Counted from the stretch's first letter, positions 11,514 through 24,201 are shown. The stretch: DNA of 64,000 nucleotides from Ceratopteris richardii (GCA_020310875.1 CM035412.1:135508868-135572867), one strand, 5' to 3'. Made by a program: numbers and translations. Notes: generated by a model not told the origin, from the sequence alone.

Positions 11514-12604
11514 TGTTGGAGAAACAATCACTAATTGGACATATATTTGAGGGTCAAAGCTTCAGAAGAAAACCACATGTCTATGTGAAGGGACAAATTC
11601 ACAAGTGTATTATATTTGTAAAGTTAGTTCACTTTAGTTCTAGAAGTTTTTTAAAAATCACGAGAATGAGAAAATCTATATAAGTTAGTTTGTATCAACT
11701 GACGCAATGAGAGAGAAGAAGTGGAAGAGAGTGATAGAATGTGAGAAGGAGTTCATTTTGTACGACTGAGTATAGTCGGGCTTCTTTGAGTGAGAAAGCA
11801 CCTATAAAACTTCTGAGTTTTTCATAGCTATGAGAAGAAATAGTTAAAGTTCTGTGTATGAGACTCTCTCCATCATCTCCATGTTTGTCTACTCTGTGAT
11901 GAGTTTAAAAGTTCAAGTTTTATAAGCAACTCGATGCCTGGCATCGAATCTCTGCTGATAAGTCATATTTTTCATTTATCTTTTTCATTCAGTGCTGAAG
12001 TGTTTGCAAATCATGACGTTGTTGGAGCAACTCGATGCCTGGCATCGAATTCCAGTTGATAAGTCATATTCTAAGTGTGCATGAAATCACCTATTGTTTT
12101 GGTATCCAAAAGGTCAAGGTTTTATGCGGGAATTCGATGCCTGGCATTGAATCCCTGCTCAAAAGTGGCTAAAAACACCCCAAGTCGATGCCCCGCATCG
12201 AATTCTTGTTGCAAGTCGATGCCAGGCATCGAATTCCATTCTTAGACAGGCGCTTTTTACTAAAACAGGAAGAATTTCCAATTTTGGCAGTTATACATAG
12301 TCATCATGTGAAGGCCATAACTTGAGTTCTAGAGATTCATTTCATGCATATGATAGCTTGTTGGAAAGATCTACTCTTCTAGTTTTAGCCTATAAAGGAT
12401 CTTGGAGAAATAATATTTGAGCTAAGAGAAATTAGCAAAATACTGAAGGTATGTCATTTCAATGACTAGAAAAATCTGAAGAAGCAAAGTTCTTGGTTTC
12501 GGCTATCATTTCTCAAAGTTTGGAGTGGCAATGAGTTAATGGTGACCATAGAGGTGTTCTAGTGTCACATTAATTCATTTCTTATGGTGTTTCATACATC
12601 AACA
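11514..12604 (+). repeat. 3' LTR of element A
   Basis: 1091 bp, TGTTGG...CAACA, complete. It has a TATATAAG at 11677-11684 and the five-copy palindrome array at 11931-11947, 12032-12048, 12134-12150, 12185-12201 and 12216-12232. The palindromes are better preserved here than in the left LTR. Confidence 0.95.
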
Positions 12605-14856
12605 CAAACCATTATTTGTTCTCATCAAATGCAACATCTCAACTTACTATAAAGCCTTTATTTTTGGGATTATATAATCTATAACCTTTTTTATTAAGGT
12701 CATAGCAAAGCTCCTAGAGCTTGGAATCATAGATTAGTCACTTATTTGTAGGATAAAGGATTTATGTGAAGATATGTGTACATATGCAATGCACCCAAAG
12801 ATGTTGTAATGGTCCAAGCTAGGTCTTCTTCCATTCCATGCTTCATATGGAGTCATACCATCCATAGCCTTTGATGGTAGTCTATTTATCAAATAGGTGG
12901 TAGTAGATACTGCCTCTACCCACAAGTAGTTGGGTAACTTCTTCTCATTGAGCATGGACCTTGCAGCCTCCACAATGGTCCTATTCCTTCTCCCTTCAAC
13001 TCCATTCTGATCAAAAGTGCATGTGGTAGCGGTTTCCCTTTTGATTCCTCTATCTTGAAGATAGGATTCATATTCATGGGAGAAGTACTGTCCACCTCCA
13101 TTTGACCTCATTCTTTTTAGGATTTTACCTTTTTGATTCCCCACAATAGTTAAATATTTCTTAAAGCATGAAAACACTTCATCTTTATGCTTTATGAAGT
13201 ACAAAATAGTAAATCTACTACAACCATCTATAAATGACACATAATACCTTCATCTTGAGATTAAAGGTTCTTTGATTGGTGCCCAAACATATGTTTGGAA
13301 AAGCTCCAGAAGATCTCCATGTATGTATCCTTTCTTAGTGAATGGTTGTCTATGTGGCTTACCAAATTGGCATGCACTATACTTTTATATCATGTGTTTC
13401 TTTGAGATATTGGGTACTTCAAGCACACTTTGATCTCTATTGATTTGTTTGAGGGCTCTTTCTCTAATGTGAGCTAGCCTCTTATGCCGGACATCTAGTT
13501 CTGATAGGATTCAAGTGTCAAAGTTGAATAAGGAAATGTTCTTGTCTTGGAGCTCAAATGTGAACATCTTACCTGTCTTCTCTCCCTTTTCTATCTTCTT
13601 GTAACCTTGATATGGGTCCTCAACATAGGCTCCATGCTTGGTCAATCTCACTTGCAAACCTTTTGCAACAATCTAACCTACACTTATAAGATTATTTCTA
13701 ATGTTTTTCACATAAAGGAATTTGCTTAATAGGTTCATGTTACCATTAGATGTCTTCACATTTCCTATCTTCTTAGCTGGATGTCTTGTGTCACCTCCTA
13801 TTTGGACATCATGTTTGTTCTTTGGATCTTCCTAATCTGAGAGTAGAGCTACATTTCCTACCACATGATTTGAGCATCCAAAATCCATATAGGACACATG
13901 CTCATCAAACTTACCATCCTCCATTGTCATGTTCATGAGTAGAGGTGAATCCTCTTGAGCTTGACCATCTGTCTAGTTGTTTTAGTCTTTCCTACCGTTG
14001 TATCTTCCTTGAGAGTGTTGTATGAATTGTTGTTGTATCCATAAGAGTTATTGAATCTGCCTCTTGAAATTCCATAGCCTCCTCTATTGTATCCTCTTGT
14101 TCTCTTATTCTTTGGGTTCCTAAAGTAGTTCTCTGTGTTATGATTTGATAAACCACATATGGCACAAGGTGATGAGCTTTGAGCTCTCCCCTTGCCTTGT
14201 CTACCTCCTCTGTGATTGACTTGAGAGGTACTTCTTTCATCATCATATTTCTTACCTTTTCCTTTTTTTTCCTTGCATTTTCTCTTATCTATATAGAGGG
14301 TAGAGGACTGATTACTTTTTTATTCTCACCATTCTTCATAAGTTTTGCTTCATGTGTGACGAGTTGCCCCATGATTGTGCTAAAGTCAGCTACTTGCATG
14401 TCCATGTAGAGATTCATGGTTTTGGTGAAAGCTTCCCATTTTTCATCAGCTTTGATCCCATTGATGAATTTCCTCACAATTTTCTCTTCATCAATGATCT
14501 TTCCAATGTTCCCAATGTGCAATGTCCATCTTGGTAAAAAAATCAATTACACTTTGCTTAGGCATCTTCTTTAGTGTTGTAAACTCCATGCATAGATGAT
14601 TCTTCCTAGCTTTGGTACTTGAGGAGAAGAATGCTTCCAAAGAATTCCATGTCTCTTGAGAGGTAATCTGAGGAAGTAAAAAATCAGAGATAGAGTTGAG
14701 AATGTATGACCTTTCCAAAGGAACCTTTAAACTCCATGCATTCAACCTTTCCTGCCCCTCTTCAGTTGGTTGGAAATTACTTCTAAGTACTAGCATTATC
14801 TCATCTTTTGAGATATATCCATTCACTTTAGATAATCCTCCATTCTTAGAGACCAT
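12605..14856 (-). pseudogene. gag-pol: Element D gag-protease-integrase (decayed)
   Basis: Read leftwards. Gag begins near 14856 (SKVNGYISKDEIMLVLRSN, then FLLPQITSQETWNSLEAFFSS), a frame change near 14520, gag C-terminal part (MDMQVADFSTIMGQLVTHEAKL), Gly/Asn/Tyr-rich tail around the CxxC knuckle near 14150, protease near 13870 with DFG in place of DSG, GAG-pre-integrase near 13450, then integrase with SNGGGQYFSHEY and NGVEGRRN (near 13000-13100), where the catalytic Glu position of NGVxER is altered. The last stretch (12605-12690) reads KGYRLYNP and DVAFDENK. A short plus-strand RT scrap (12692-12775) interrupts it. Many stops. Confidence 0.87.
12692..12775 (+). pseudogene. Inverted RT snippet inside the D integrase
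   Basis: About 80 bases reading on the plus strand as SKAPRAWNHRLVTYL-DKGFM, which is the RT motif [22 protein letters not shown] found in K at 41415. Both flanks are minus-strand integrase of element D (before: KGYRLYNP; after: the GCIAYVHI segment). It replaces roughly the PSQxRGKLxPKAExCIFIGYD part of the integrase. Confidence 0.75.
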
Positions 14857-14932
14857 GCTAAGTATATTCTTTGATCCAACATTTCAAAGTATGATGGGAA
14901 TCTGTCACCCATAATGTTTTCTCTTTGAATTT

Positions 14933-14944
14933 GCTTTGATACCA
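14933..14944 (-). other. Primer-binding site of element D
   Basis: On the minus strand TGGTATCAAAGC, one base from the end of the LTR. One substitution from the standard TGGTATCAGAGC. Confidence 0.85.
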
Positions 14945-14945
14945 C

Positions 14946-16002
14946 TGTGAATACGTGATGTGTATAGTGTAGAGATGAGATCCTCTTGGAAAAACCTTGC
15001 TCAAGTCTAGCCCTTTTAACTTTAGACTCATTTAGTAAAATTTTTGAGCTTCCAAAATATTCAGTTAAACCACCAAATTACTTAGGAGCATCATTCTCAA
15101 ACTTTTGTGTCAAAACAGATAAGTTGTGAGTTCAAAAACTTTGAGAAACTTTTTAAATATGGAAGAAATCTCTCATTGTTTTGCTCACTAATCATAGCCT
15201 AGTAGCAATTTTCCAGAGAGCCTTTTCATAGATTCAAATGAAGTGTTAAGAAATCTATAGCAAGAAACTTCATGAATTTAGGATGCCCATACGTTGAGCA
15301 ATGTATTTAAGAATTATGGGGGTTAAATTGGACTTTTTCAAAAAGAAGGTGATACACACACCCTCTCACATATAATCACTTATATTTCAAGATCTATGCA
15401 TGCATGGTGATAAAAAATTGTAAGCATGCTTAACATAATGTTATCTAAGAGATCCAATCAATAGAATGGACAACGAGTACTTACACACAGAGAGAAATGA
15501 CTCTTAGAAGTTGACATAGTTGCCCAAAGCGTTGTAATAGTAGATAGAGATTCACAAATCAATATAAATGAAGTATAATATGTATTGCTAATGGAAATAT
15601 GATACAAAGGATAGGTGGAGGAATTATCAAACTTTGACATAGTACATAATCCACTCAAGCATAGTGTAAAAATCAGCTCTAAGCTCTGTGACACTCGTGT
15701 CTCAAATGATGGTGTATATACATACCTTTTTTAATTGATGGTAGTTCGAGACTCAACCTAAAAAGTGATGCTAACTTCTAGGATAATTTGAATTTTAATT
15801 CAAAACTAAGTTGTGGCCTTTTTTCTTCCATTAAGTCAGGGGATTCTCTCCATCATGTATATCTTTGACTGAAGTAATATGAAGGTTTAACCTTTGAAAA
15901 ACTCCAAGGCATATGTTCTAATGGATTTACATTTATGCTTAATAATAGAGAAAATTCTTATGAGCATTGATCAAGAATTTAGGCTTTTTCCATGCACTAA
16001 CA
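14946..16002 (-). repeat. 5' LTR of element D
   Basis: About 1057 bp, minus-strand TGTTAGTGCATGG...TTCACA. The inner end is fixed by the PBS. The outer end is placed by alignment of its start with the F LTR start (TGTTGGTACATATAG) and the K LTR start (TGTTTGTGCAAATG). Blocks shared with the F LTR include the gtcaaaacagataagttgtgagt stretch near 15110 and the tatatacat ... gattctct region near 15720-15850. The mate LTR is outside the window. Confidence 0.72.
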
Positions 16003-16110
16003 AAACTTATAGCTTCTGGCTGACTAGGCCACTATGTGTTTCATTACAAAACATATACAAAAGTGTGCAAAGCCCACTAGGCTTTTCACATGGACTCGAA
16101 CGATAAAAAT
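16003..16110 (-). repeat. Presumed start of the element E 3' LTR
   Basis: Follows a PPT-like TTTAGTGGGAGAT (minus strand, about 16108-16120). Only about 110 bases remain before D. Inferred from position, not from an LTR match. Confidence 0.35.
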
Positions 16111-16223
16111 CTCCCACTAAAGTACAATATGTCCAAATTAAACTATGCAAAATAATAAAGAATGATAAAGGATACATGAATTTAATCATACAAACTATAC
16201 CTCCCACCTAATGGACATGTTAC

Positions 16224-19200
16224 CTAATGTACAAGTAACTTTGCAAGATCATGAATCAAGTAACCCCCAAGAGCTTTAGTCAAAGCATCTACAGCATTAA
16301 ATCTAGTATTTACCTTCTCAAGAATAATGCATTGAGTTGCTAAGCAGACTCTAATGAAGTGATGACTCACCTCAATGAACTTGTTCTTTGCATGATAGAC
16401 CAAATTCTTATCCAAAGCAATGGCACTCTGACTATCACTGAGCAAATGAGGTACATGCTAAGGAAGACCCATATCACAAGAAAGATGAGAAAGCCACAAT
16501 GCTTCCTTACATGCCTCATTAGCAGCAATATACTCTACTTCTATAGTGGAAACAACCTTACATTCTTGAAGACAAGATCTCCAAGAGAAAGCACCTCTAG
16601 CAAAGTGAAAAATATACCCTAATGTAGACTTTTGATGTTTACACAACCAACATAATTAGAATCTTTGTAACCGGTAATGGATGTCTTTCCTCTACCCAAG
16701 CATAGAACTTGTCCTTAGTGCCACTCAGATATCTCAAAATCATCTTGACCACTACCCGATGCTTTTTTCCAAGATTATACATATATCTTCTCACAACTCC
16801 CATTGCAGATTCAATGTCTAGACTTGTAGCTACCACATCATACATGAATCTACGAACAACAGATTCATAAGGAATTCTAATCTTGAATTCCTTTTCCTCA
16901 TCTAATTTGGGACAATCATCCATTCTCAATTTAACATATGTAGGTAAAGGTGTACTCAATGCTTTTCCACCTTGCATATCAAACTTGCAAAGTACTCTGG
17001 ATATGTACTCAGTTTGAGAAAAGTATATGCATCTCCCAATCCTATCATGATTAATGTGCATGCCAAGACTATGTTTGGCATCCCCCAAATCCTTCATAGC
17101 AAATTTCTCACTCAACTTCTTTTTTTACCAATCACAAATCATTATAGGACTTCCCAGCAATCAACATATCATCAACATAAAGTATCAAACATATCAAGCT
17201 TCCATCTGAGCATCTCTTTGTGTAGAGACTATGATCCTCACTACTTCGAGAATAGCCTTGAGACTTCATAAAAGTATCAAAATTTTGGTACCATTGTCTA
17301 GGGGAATTTTTAAGTGCATATAATCTCTTCTTTAGCTCACAAACTAGACTTTATTTTCCAAGAACTACATAACCCTTAGGTTCTTCCATATCGATCTCTT
17401 TTATAACACCTCCATGCATGAAAGAAATATTCACATCCATTTTGACTAGATCTAAGTCCTCCATTGCAATGAATCCAAGAAACATGCACATTGTAGTCAT
17501 CTTGACTACTAGAGAGAATATTTACTCAAAATAGATACCATATTTTTCCTTAAAACCATTTGCAACCAATCATGCTTATACTTTGGAGAGGCACTATTTG
17601 ACATGAATTTCAACTTATATACCCACTTACATGGTAAGGCTTTCCAACCCTTTGGAAAAGGTACCAAATCCCATGTACCATTCTTATAATAGAATCCAAT
17701 TCACTCTTCATGGCATGCTCCCACTTGACATGATCCTTTGTCTCCATAGCCTCTTTGTAGCAAGAAGGTTCACTAGCACCTATTATCATAACAATATCCA
17801 AACCTAGAACATATCTATCAGGTGGATATGAGGCATGTGCAAAACTTTTCGATGGTTGTTGAATAGGAGAATTGTAGACTGATTGGACTATAAATTATCC
17901 TTAACATGCTTATGAATATCATTCTTATGCATGCTAACTAGATTACTAGCATCTTCAAACACCACTCTTCTCACTTCAACCTCCTTAATGGGTTGTTTAT
18001 GCATTTTAGACACATTGAAAATGACATCACTACTTCTAATCACGGATCGTGCTTCAAGATTGCATAAGCGATACTCAAATTGGCCTTCTAGAGCATATCC
18101 AAGAAAAATGCATTTCTTTGACTTATGGTATAGCTTTTGAACATATGCTTCGCACCCAAAAACTCAAAGATGATAATAATATGGTGGCTTCCCTGTCCAT
18201 AACTCTTATTCCACTTTCAAAATTTTGGCAATATTAGGTGAAAGGTTAATCATATGAACTTCATTCAATATTGCTTATGTCCAGAACCCTTGTGAAAGGT
18301 TTGCATGATGCAACATAGAAACTACTCTATCTTGAAAAGTCATATTCATCATTTTAGCTACAACATTATGTACTAGGGTATAAGGAGTTGTAAAATCTCT
18401 ATGAATTCCTCTAGACTGAAAAAAACAGGTTGAATTCATGTGAGGTATACTCACCCCATTATCTAAATGTAAAGCCCTAAGCTTAGTTCCTTTTTTTATA
18501 TCAACTAAAGCAAGCCATTTTTTGAAAGTAGGGAATACCTCATCCTTTGATTTGATAGGATATATCTATACTTTTCTGGTAGCATCATCTATGAAAGTGA
18601 CAAACTAAACAGAACCACCTAATTACCTTGTGGACATAAGGCCACACACATCTATATGAACGAGATCTAAAGGCTAAATTGAAGGGTCAATGTGTGCCGT
18701 ATGCACATTCCTAGTTTGCTTTCCATATTAACAATGCTCATAAAATGAAAAATCAAAGAAAGGTAAAATAGGTAAGTATCGAGAACAAGAAAGGTTTTCC
18801 ATCCCACCACAAGATATGTGGCCCAAAAAGCCATGCCAAATGCAAGCCATAGGTTGTTTAGTAATATCTAAATTGTTCCTTTTGTGATACAAATAAAGGA
18901 TAATGTGAGCCAACTTTGCTTCCTTTTGCAATAGTCATATTGCCTTTTTATATGTGAAGTGACTAATCATAGAAAACCACTTTGTAACCAAGGTCTTCAA
19001 GTTGACCAACTAACATCCAGTTGTTTGATAGCGAAGGCACATGTCATACATTATGCATAGTGAATTTTGAACCATCAATGAACCGCACAACCACGTCTTC
19101 GATCTTGACAACCTCACACTGGAAAGAGTCACCAAGTCTCATGGTACCAAGAAACTTAGTTACATAAGTAGAGAATCATTCTCTATGTGGCGTCACATGG

Positions 19201-20190
19201 AAAAAAGCACCAAAATCTAGCATCCATGTGTGGGAAAGAGAATCGGACATAAGAGCCTAAGTGGGCACAGTACTCTCAAGTATCAGCACATTGGCATCAT
19301 CAAAAATAGCATTAATTTCTTCTATCTACACAGTCAAAGCAGATGGTGCAGGAAATTATTTAACATGGCCATCAACATTCTATCATTTACCTTTAGCATT
19401 CTTTAATGCATAGCAATCTTTTTTTCTTATGAAAATAATGGCACTTGATATCCCTCTTCCTTATTTACTTCTACTCTTATTCGGTTGATCATTCTTTTTC
19501 TTGTTCTTGCACTTGCCATGTTGCTAATTCTTTCCTTGTAAGAATCATGAACATTGTATGCATCCCCATCTAAGCGCCAATCATAGACTTTCTATGGATA
19601 TCCTCACTCGATCATGCTCCACACATGTCCTCATAGACTATTTTACCACCATGTGTACCATTGCAAATAGTTATCAAAAACATATTCCATGATGATGGCA
19701 AGGCGCATGGCAACAAGATGCTTTCATTTCAACATCCATCTCCATTTTTTGAGCCTATAATAGAGAGAATATAGCATTAAAGTCATTTATATGAGCAGCA
19801 AAACTATTTGTGTTCTTCATGCAAAGTTCATATAACTTTCATCATATACACTTTATTTGATGTCATTTCTTTTTCATATGTATTGCATAAATTCTTGCAA
19901 TGCTCCTCTGCACTTTCAAAGTCCAATACAGTAAACTAAATATTATCTGCCAGGTGCAATCGAATGGTAGACCTATCCAATTCATCCAAATCATCCCAAT
20001 CATCATCATCCATATCAACAAGCTTCTTTGAGATTCCATTTACTTGCTTCACTAGTTTGAATCGACACATCTTTAATCTTATTCTTCCATAGAGCAAAGT
20101 TTGTGCCATCAAATTTTTGAATCTCAAAACAATCTTTGCCTTGTCAGTTATAGCTCCTCTTGGGAACACTGGCACTAGAATTTGATCCAC
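16224..20190 (-). pseudogene. gag-pol: Element E gag-pol (heavily decayed)
   Basis: Read leftwards. Gag C-terminal region (DDDDWDDLDELDRSTIRLHLADN, 19936-20020), a damaged zinc knuckle (KDCYALKNAKGK near 19400), protease near 19230 with WMLDFGAFFHVT (DFGA where DSGA is usual), GAG-pre-integrase with WHGFLGHIS near 18830, integrase (18000-18660), RT with an intact LYVDDMLI near 17160-17185, the RT thumb region (MKDLGDAKHSLGMHI, 17030-17110), RNase H (SYxxSTLGYIFHFARGAFSWRS near 16600; SDSQSAIALDKNLVYHAKNKFIEV near 16400). Numerous stops and frameshifts; the ORFs are short. Confidence 0.85.
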
Positions 20191-20203
20191 TAGATGTGCC
20201 TGA

Positions 20204-20215
20204 GATCTGATGCCA
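20204..20215 (-). other. Primer-binding site of element E
   Basis: Minus strand TGGCATCAGATC, a variant initiator-Met tRNA site, placed between the gag and the presumed 5' LTR. Confidence 0.7.
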
Positions 20216-21005
20216 TGATGATAGAGAACTCACTAGAATTATACTAGAACCGGAAAACTCCAAATACCACTAAGGCTCAAAAGGTTGACCAAATGTCAGA
20301 TTCTAGGAAAAAATCAACAAAAGAAAAATGGATCAATGAACATCAATGACCAACCAAAAGTATTATGCGAGAATGTATGTGCTCACACCAATAAGTGTGC
20401 CAAAGAGTAAAATCAAACATCTTATAGTTGAAAACCTAAAATCTAGGGAAATTTTGCAAGAGTATCCTCTAAAAAATGAGCATATTATCAATTCCCAAAA
20501 AAATCGTAAAACAATGGGTAGTAACATGTAAATCTACATAGTGAATCACTACTTCCACTTCTTTTGAGCACTTAACTAAAAGAATCCAACTAGGCTTATC
20601 AAACACCTATGAACAACTAGCATACATCTCCTATGGCGACATTGGGTAAGTCTTCCACATACATCACCAAAGAGACCCTAATATTTGGGTGTCTCCTAGT
20701 TAAGCCAACCTCAGCATGACCCTCTTTATCAACATCAAATGCTTTATGCAAAAACATAACAGCTATATCAATGACCACATGGATATACATAAGCAATATC
20801 CACAAAAGTTTACATAGTGTGTATGTGCTCAGTATATACAATAAAATGACATTGAAAGGCTGAATTACAGCCCAAACACTAGCTAACAACACTTGCAAGT
20901 GTTTTTCAACCTTGTTCTTTAGACCCCAAAAACCTATATAAACTTGCAGTGCTAATTGAAAGCCTTCCAAGAAACATGTAAGAAGACTCAAATGCTGAAA
21001 ATTCA
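20216..21005 (-). repeat. Presumed 5' LTR of element E
   Basis: About 790 bp between the E PBS and the point where F coding sequence resumes (about 21010). It carries no copia domain. The 129-residue minus-strand ORF inside it (20617-21006) has no recognisable domain and is probably chance. The outer edge is inferred from loss of F homology rather than from a clear TG terminus. Confidence 0.5.
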
Positions 21006-21009
21006 ATGA

Positions 21010-22340
21010 TAAATATGCTTTGTGAACCTCACCTGCAAGTTTTTCTCCACAATCAGACCTACACTTATTACATTTTTAGTAATATTGTACATAGAAAACT
21101 CTACTCAACGAATTCATATTACCATTGCAGGTCTTTACATTCACTATCTTCTCCACAAGGTGTTTTGTGTCATCACTTGTTTGGAATTCATTCTTATTTC
21201 TTGGCTTTTCCAATAAAAAAGAAAGTCTACATTTCTTATTATGTGGTTTAACTCAATATAAAACACATGCTCATTTGATTTATCTTCCTTCATTGTCATA
21301 TTCATAAGTAGGAGTGGGTTACTGATCATTTGTGTAGTTCTAATCTCTTCTTCTGTTGTATCCTCATTGGTAGGTTTTGTTGTAGTTATTTTTTTTGTAT
21401 CCATATGAATTATTGTATCTTTCTCTAGGAGCTCCATATCCATGTTTGTTGTATCCTCTTCCTCTTTCGCTCTTTGGATTCTTGAAACGGTCCTATCTAA
21501 TTTGGTTGGATAATTCACATATGGCATAAGATGAGGAGCTTTGAAATCTCCCCTTACCTTGTCTACATCCTTTGCCTCTTCCTCTTGAGCTTCTAGCTCT
21601 ACTTGCAAATTTAGCTTGGCAAGTGCTTCCTTCATCATCAGACTTTTTGTCTCTTGCTTTGTTATCTTTACCTTTTCTTTTATCTATGTAAATGGTAGAG
21701 AATTGATTATGTTTTTTATTCTCACCATTCTTCATAAGTTTGGCCTCATGAGTGAAGAGTAGTTCCATGAGAGTATTGAATTTTGGCACCTGCATATCCA
21801 TGTACAGGTGTATGGAAGTCTGAAAGCTTCCCACTTGTCATTAGCCTTGATTCCATTTATGAATTGCCTCACAATCTACCCCTCATCAATGATCTCTCCA
21901 ATTCTTCCTAATTGGTCTCCAATGTCCTTCATTTTGGTGATAAAGTCAGTGATACTTTGATTGGTTTGCTTCTTGAGTGATGCGAACTCCATCCACAATG
22001 GGTTCTTCTTAGCCTTGGTGCTTGAAGAGAACAATGCTTCCAATAATTCCATGTCTCTTGTGATGTTTTACAACTCTTGACATGAGGAAGTAAGAAATTA
22101 GATATACAATTTAGAATATATGACGTTTCCAAAGCATCTTTGCACACCATGAGTTTAACCTTTTTTATTCCTCTTGAAATGTTTGCCCTTTATTTTTTAG
22201 TATAGGCATCAGATCCTCTCTTGAGACGTATCCATACTAGTTTCTCCCTTGAAATTAAGCCCCCATCCTTAAAGACCATCTTGAGTAGTTTCTTTGATCC
22301 AATTTATCAATTGATAAGGGGAATCCACCACCACCCATAA
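21010..22340 (-). pseudogene. gag-pol: Element F gag and protease region (decayed)
   Basis: Read leftwards. Gag opening DKLDQRNYSRWSLRMG near 22320-22290; SYILNCISNFLLPHVKS with SQETWN (22040-22110); MDMQVPKFNTLMELLFTHEAKLMKNG (21730-21800); an RGRGKG-type basic tail; a damaged knuckle near 21510; a Gly/Asn/Tyr-rich stretch; the protease region with the DSG site not recognisable near 21260-21220; then SDDTKHLVEKIVNVKT and the pre-integrase segment. The sequence matches K and D position by position but with many stops. Confidence 0.83.
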
Positions 22341-22358
22341 TGTCAAAATTGTGATTAT

Positions 22359-22370
22359 ACTCTGATGCCA
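22359..22370 (-). other. Primer-binding site of element F
   Basis: Minus strand TGGCATCAGAGT, a one- or two-base variant of the standard site, next to the LTR end. Confidence 0.78.
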
Positions 22371-22371
22371 C

Positions 22372-23336
22372 TATGAGGAGTGAAGGATAATATGTAGAGA
22401 TGAGAGGATCCTGGAAACAACTTGATTTTAACCATCCTAAGTAACATGGACTCTATAGTAGACTCCCTAAGCTTCCAATATATGCAATAATACCACTATG
22501 GCACTTTGGAACACGAATCTTAAAAGTCTATGTCAAGACAGATAACTTCTGAGTGCTTCTCATGTAGAGAAAACCATCTATTTATGGAAGAAGGTACTCA
22601 GAGTTTTACTTAGAGTAATGAATTTAAAATGACTATACTAAGAGCAATATGTATAAGAAGTCAAAGAGGTGATCCCAAAATTCCAAAAGGATGAAGATGC
22701 ATAGACACGGTCATAAAGATTTGATCATATCTCAGTCTACATAATTCAAGTGACCCTAAAACTCTGTAGACATACTAAAAAGAGGTTATCTTCATACTCT
22801 AATCGATAAATAAGATAATGAGATTACATACATGTTGAATGACTCAAAAAAATTGATAGACTAAGAGCAGTGTACTACAACAGTGAACAATGAACAAAGT
22901 AGATGATGAAACTCAATGTAGATATATTGCTAAGTAAGACATGGTACATAGAGATGTTGGAGGACTTCACAAGCTTTGTTTTAAGTACAATATCCACTAC
23001 AATGAATATGATCTTCAGCTTTACTACCTACGTTTAAATGACTAGTGTATATATACACTTTTTCAAATGAATGTGGATTGAGTCTACCCAATACTCTACC
23101 ATGCTTTTAGGAGTTACTTTTGAATTTAGAATTCAAATATGGTCATGGCATTTGAATCTCTATGCATCCACCAGATTCTCTTTTAGTCAATCATTTACTT
23201 TTGGGGAAAGTAATATCTCACTTTAACATCAGAAATTAGTCAAATAAGACTTATGTCTACATAATATATTGACTCAAGTACTTGGTGAAGTCCAATACAT
23301 AAGGCTAAGAAATTAGGCTTGCTATATGTACCAACA
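22372..23336 (-). repeat. 5' LTR of element F
   Basis: About 965 bp, starting TGTTGGTACATATAGC on the minus strand. A second, truncated copy of the same LTR family lies at 25896-26569 and aligns with 22718-23312 over nearly its whole length. Confidence 0.83.
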
Positions 23337-24201
23337 TGATGGAGATTTATTGCAACAAAAACCCTTGATTGACAAGGAATTTGCAATCTAAAAAGCAATT
23401 TTGTGAATATAAATGTATAAATACTTAATTTTTATATTTTGATTTCAAGATAAATATAGGAAATAGAATAAAGAGTGGAAGTGGAAACGCTTATGATGAT
23501 GAGTGCAAATAATTCCAATCAAACTACTCATCAAAAAATATGTGAAATGCTTCCATTCTAACTTATTTTTCTTTTCATTTGTATGCAGATATGCATCACA
23601 TCTTATGTGTGATTGAAATATTGGAATTTAAAAAAAATAAGAGAAAAATTAATTATAAACAAGTAAATATATGATTTACCACATGAGATAAACATGAAGG
23701 GCAAGGGAATTATATGAATAGATTTAGCTAGCGGAGTAGGGCTTTCATGAGTGAAACCCTTGTTGAAAATCAAGCTCCAACCTTACGAGCATATGAACAT
23801 CTTGCATTGATGACACTTGGAGCAATGTGAATCAAGAAACCAAGAAAAAGCATTTGTGTTCAAATTTGAATTCGAATTCCCCTCATAACTCTCAAATCAA
23901 TCACCTATCGGACTTAGGTGTCATAAAGCTTATATTCTAGGAAAAGAGCTCTCTATCATTTAGGGAATTGTTTCAAAGTTATTTTGGAGGCATTCTCTCT
24001 AAGAGTAGGAGCAAGTACTTTGAGTGAGATAACTTGCATTAGGAAGGACTCATAGTCTAGCTTAAGTTTGGTAGAACTCTCGGGATTATTTCATAGGATC
24101 TTAGAGTATCATTATTTTGATTGAACAAATGTATCTCTAAACATACCTGTGATGCAATTTATGCTTCAAGATACATAGGGAGAGTGTACATTCTCCCATC
24201 A
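23337..24201 (+). repeat. Probable 5' LTR of element G (left end not defined)
   Basis: AT-rich, non-coding, ending cccatca just before a PBS of the form TGGCATCAGAAC (24203-24214). No mate LTR is in the window, so only the inner end is supported; F lies directly to the left and may have inserted within it. Confidence 0.5.

Larger units (their letters stand above)
1..12604 (+). mobile_element. Ty1-copia retrotransposon A (interrupted by B; left LTR cut by window start)
   Basis: A long plus-strand copia element whose LTRs match at the two ends (1-1001 and 11514-12604). By comparison with the right LTR about 89 bases of the left LTR lie before the window. Between them come a PBS, gag, protease, integrase, RT, RNase H and a PPT. 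Element B is inserted inside its gag. The two LTRs differ by roughly 4% by eye, so the insertion is not recent. The right end lies directly against the integrase of minus-strand element D, so A appears to have inserted into D; the predicted target duplication is caaac (12605-12609), whose partner lies outside the window. The nearest relative here is element C, with the same gag start, gene order and LTR start TGTTGGAGA. Confidence 0.93.
12605..16002 (-). mobile_element. Ty1-copia element D, minus strand, 3' half displaced by A
   Basis: Minus-strand copia element read from its 5' LTR (14946-16002) through PBS, gag, knuckle, protease and integrase, stopping within the integrase C-terminal segment where element A begins. 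RT, RNase H and 3' LTR are expected left of the window. It belongs to the same broad family as F and K: the gags share FLLPxI...SQETWxxL and the LTRs share scattered blocks. It seems to be inserted in element E. Confidence 0.85.
16003..21005 (-). mobile_element. Ty1-copia element E, minus strand (3' LTR split by D)
   Basis: Minus-strand copia element from a different lineage than A-D. PBS at 20204-20215, gag near 20190, then protease, integrase, RT and RNase H down to about 16224, a gtgggag purine tract at about 16111-16120, and the start of a 3' LTR cut by D at 16002/16003. On the right it adjoins the broken end of element F, which suggests E inserted into F. I could not align the small 3' LTR piece convincingly with the presumed 5' LTR, so the boundaries are approximate. 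Confidence 0.65.
21006..23336 (-). mobile_element. Ty1-copia element F, minus strand, 5' end only
   Basis: Minus-strand element with 5' LTR (22372-23336), PBS and gag. It runs into the region between protease and integrase (TKNVIS, IVEKNLQVRFTKH near 21010-21085) and stops where E begins. Its family is D/K-like. The five bases outside the LTR are tgatg (23337-23341), the candidate target duplication. Confidence 0.8.

Noticed and set aside
20617..21006. 129-codon minus-strand ORF with hydrophobic stretches
   Set aside because: Lies wholly in the presumed E 5' LTR, has no domain or homologous counterpart in the window, and its open frame is compatible with chance.
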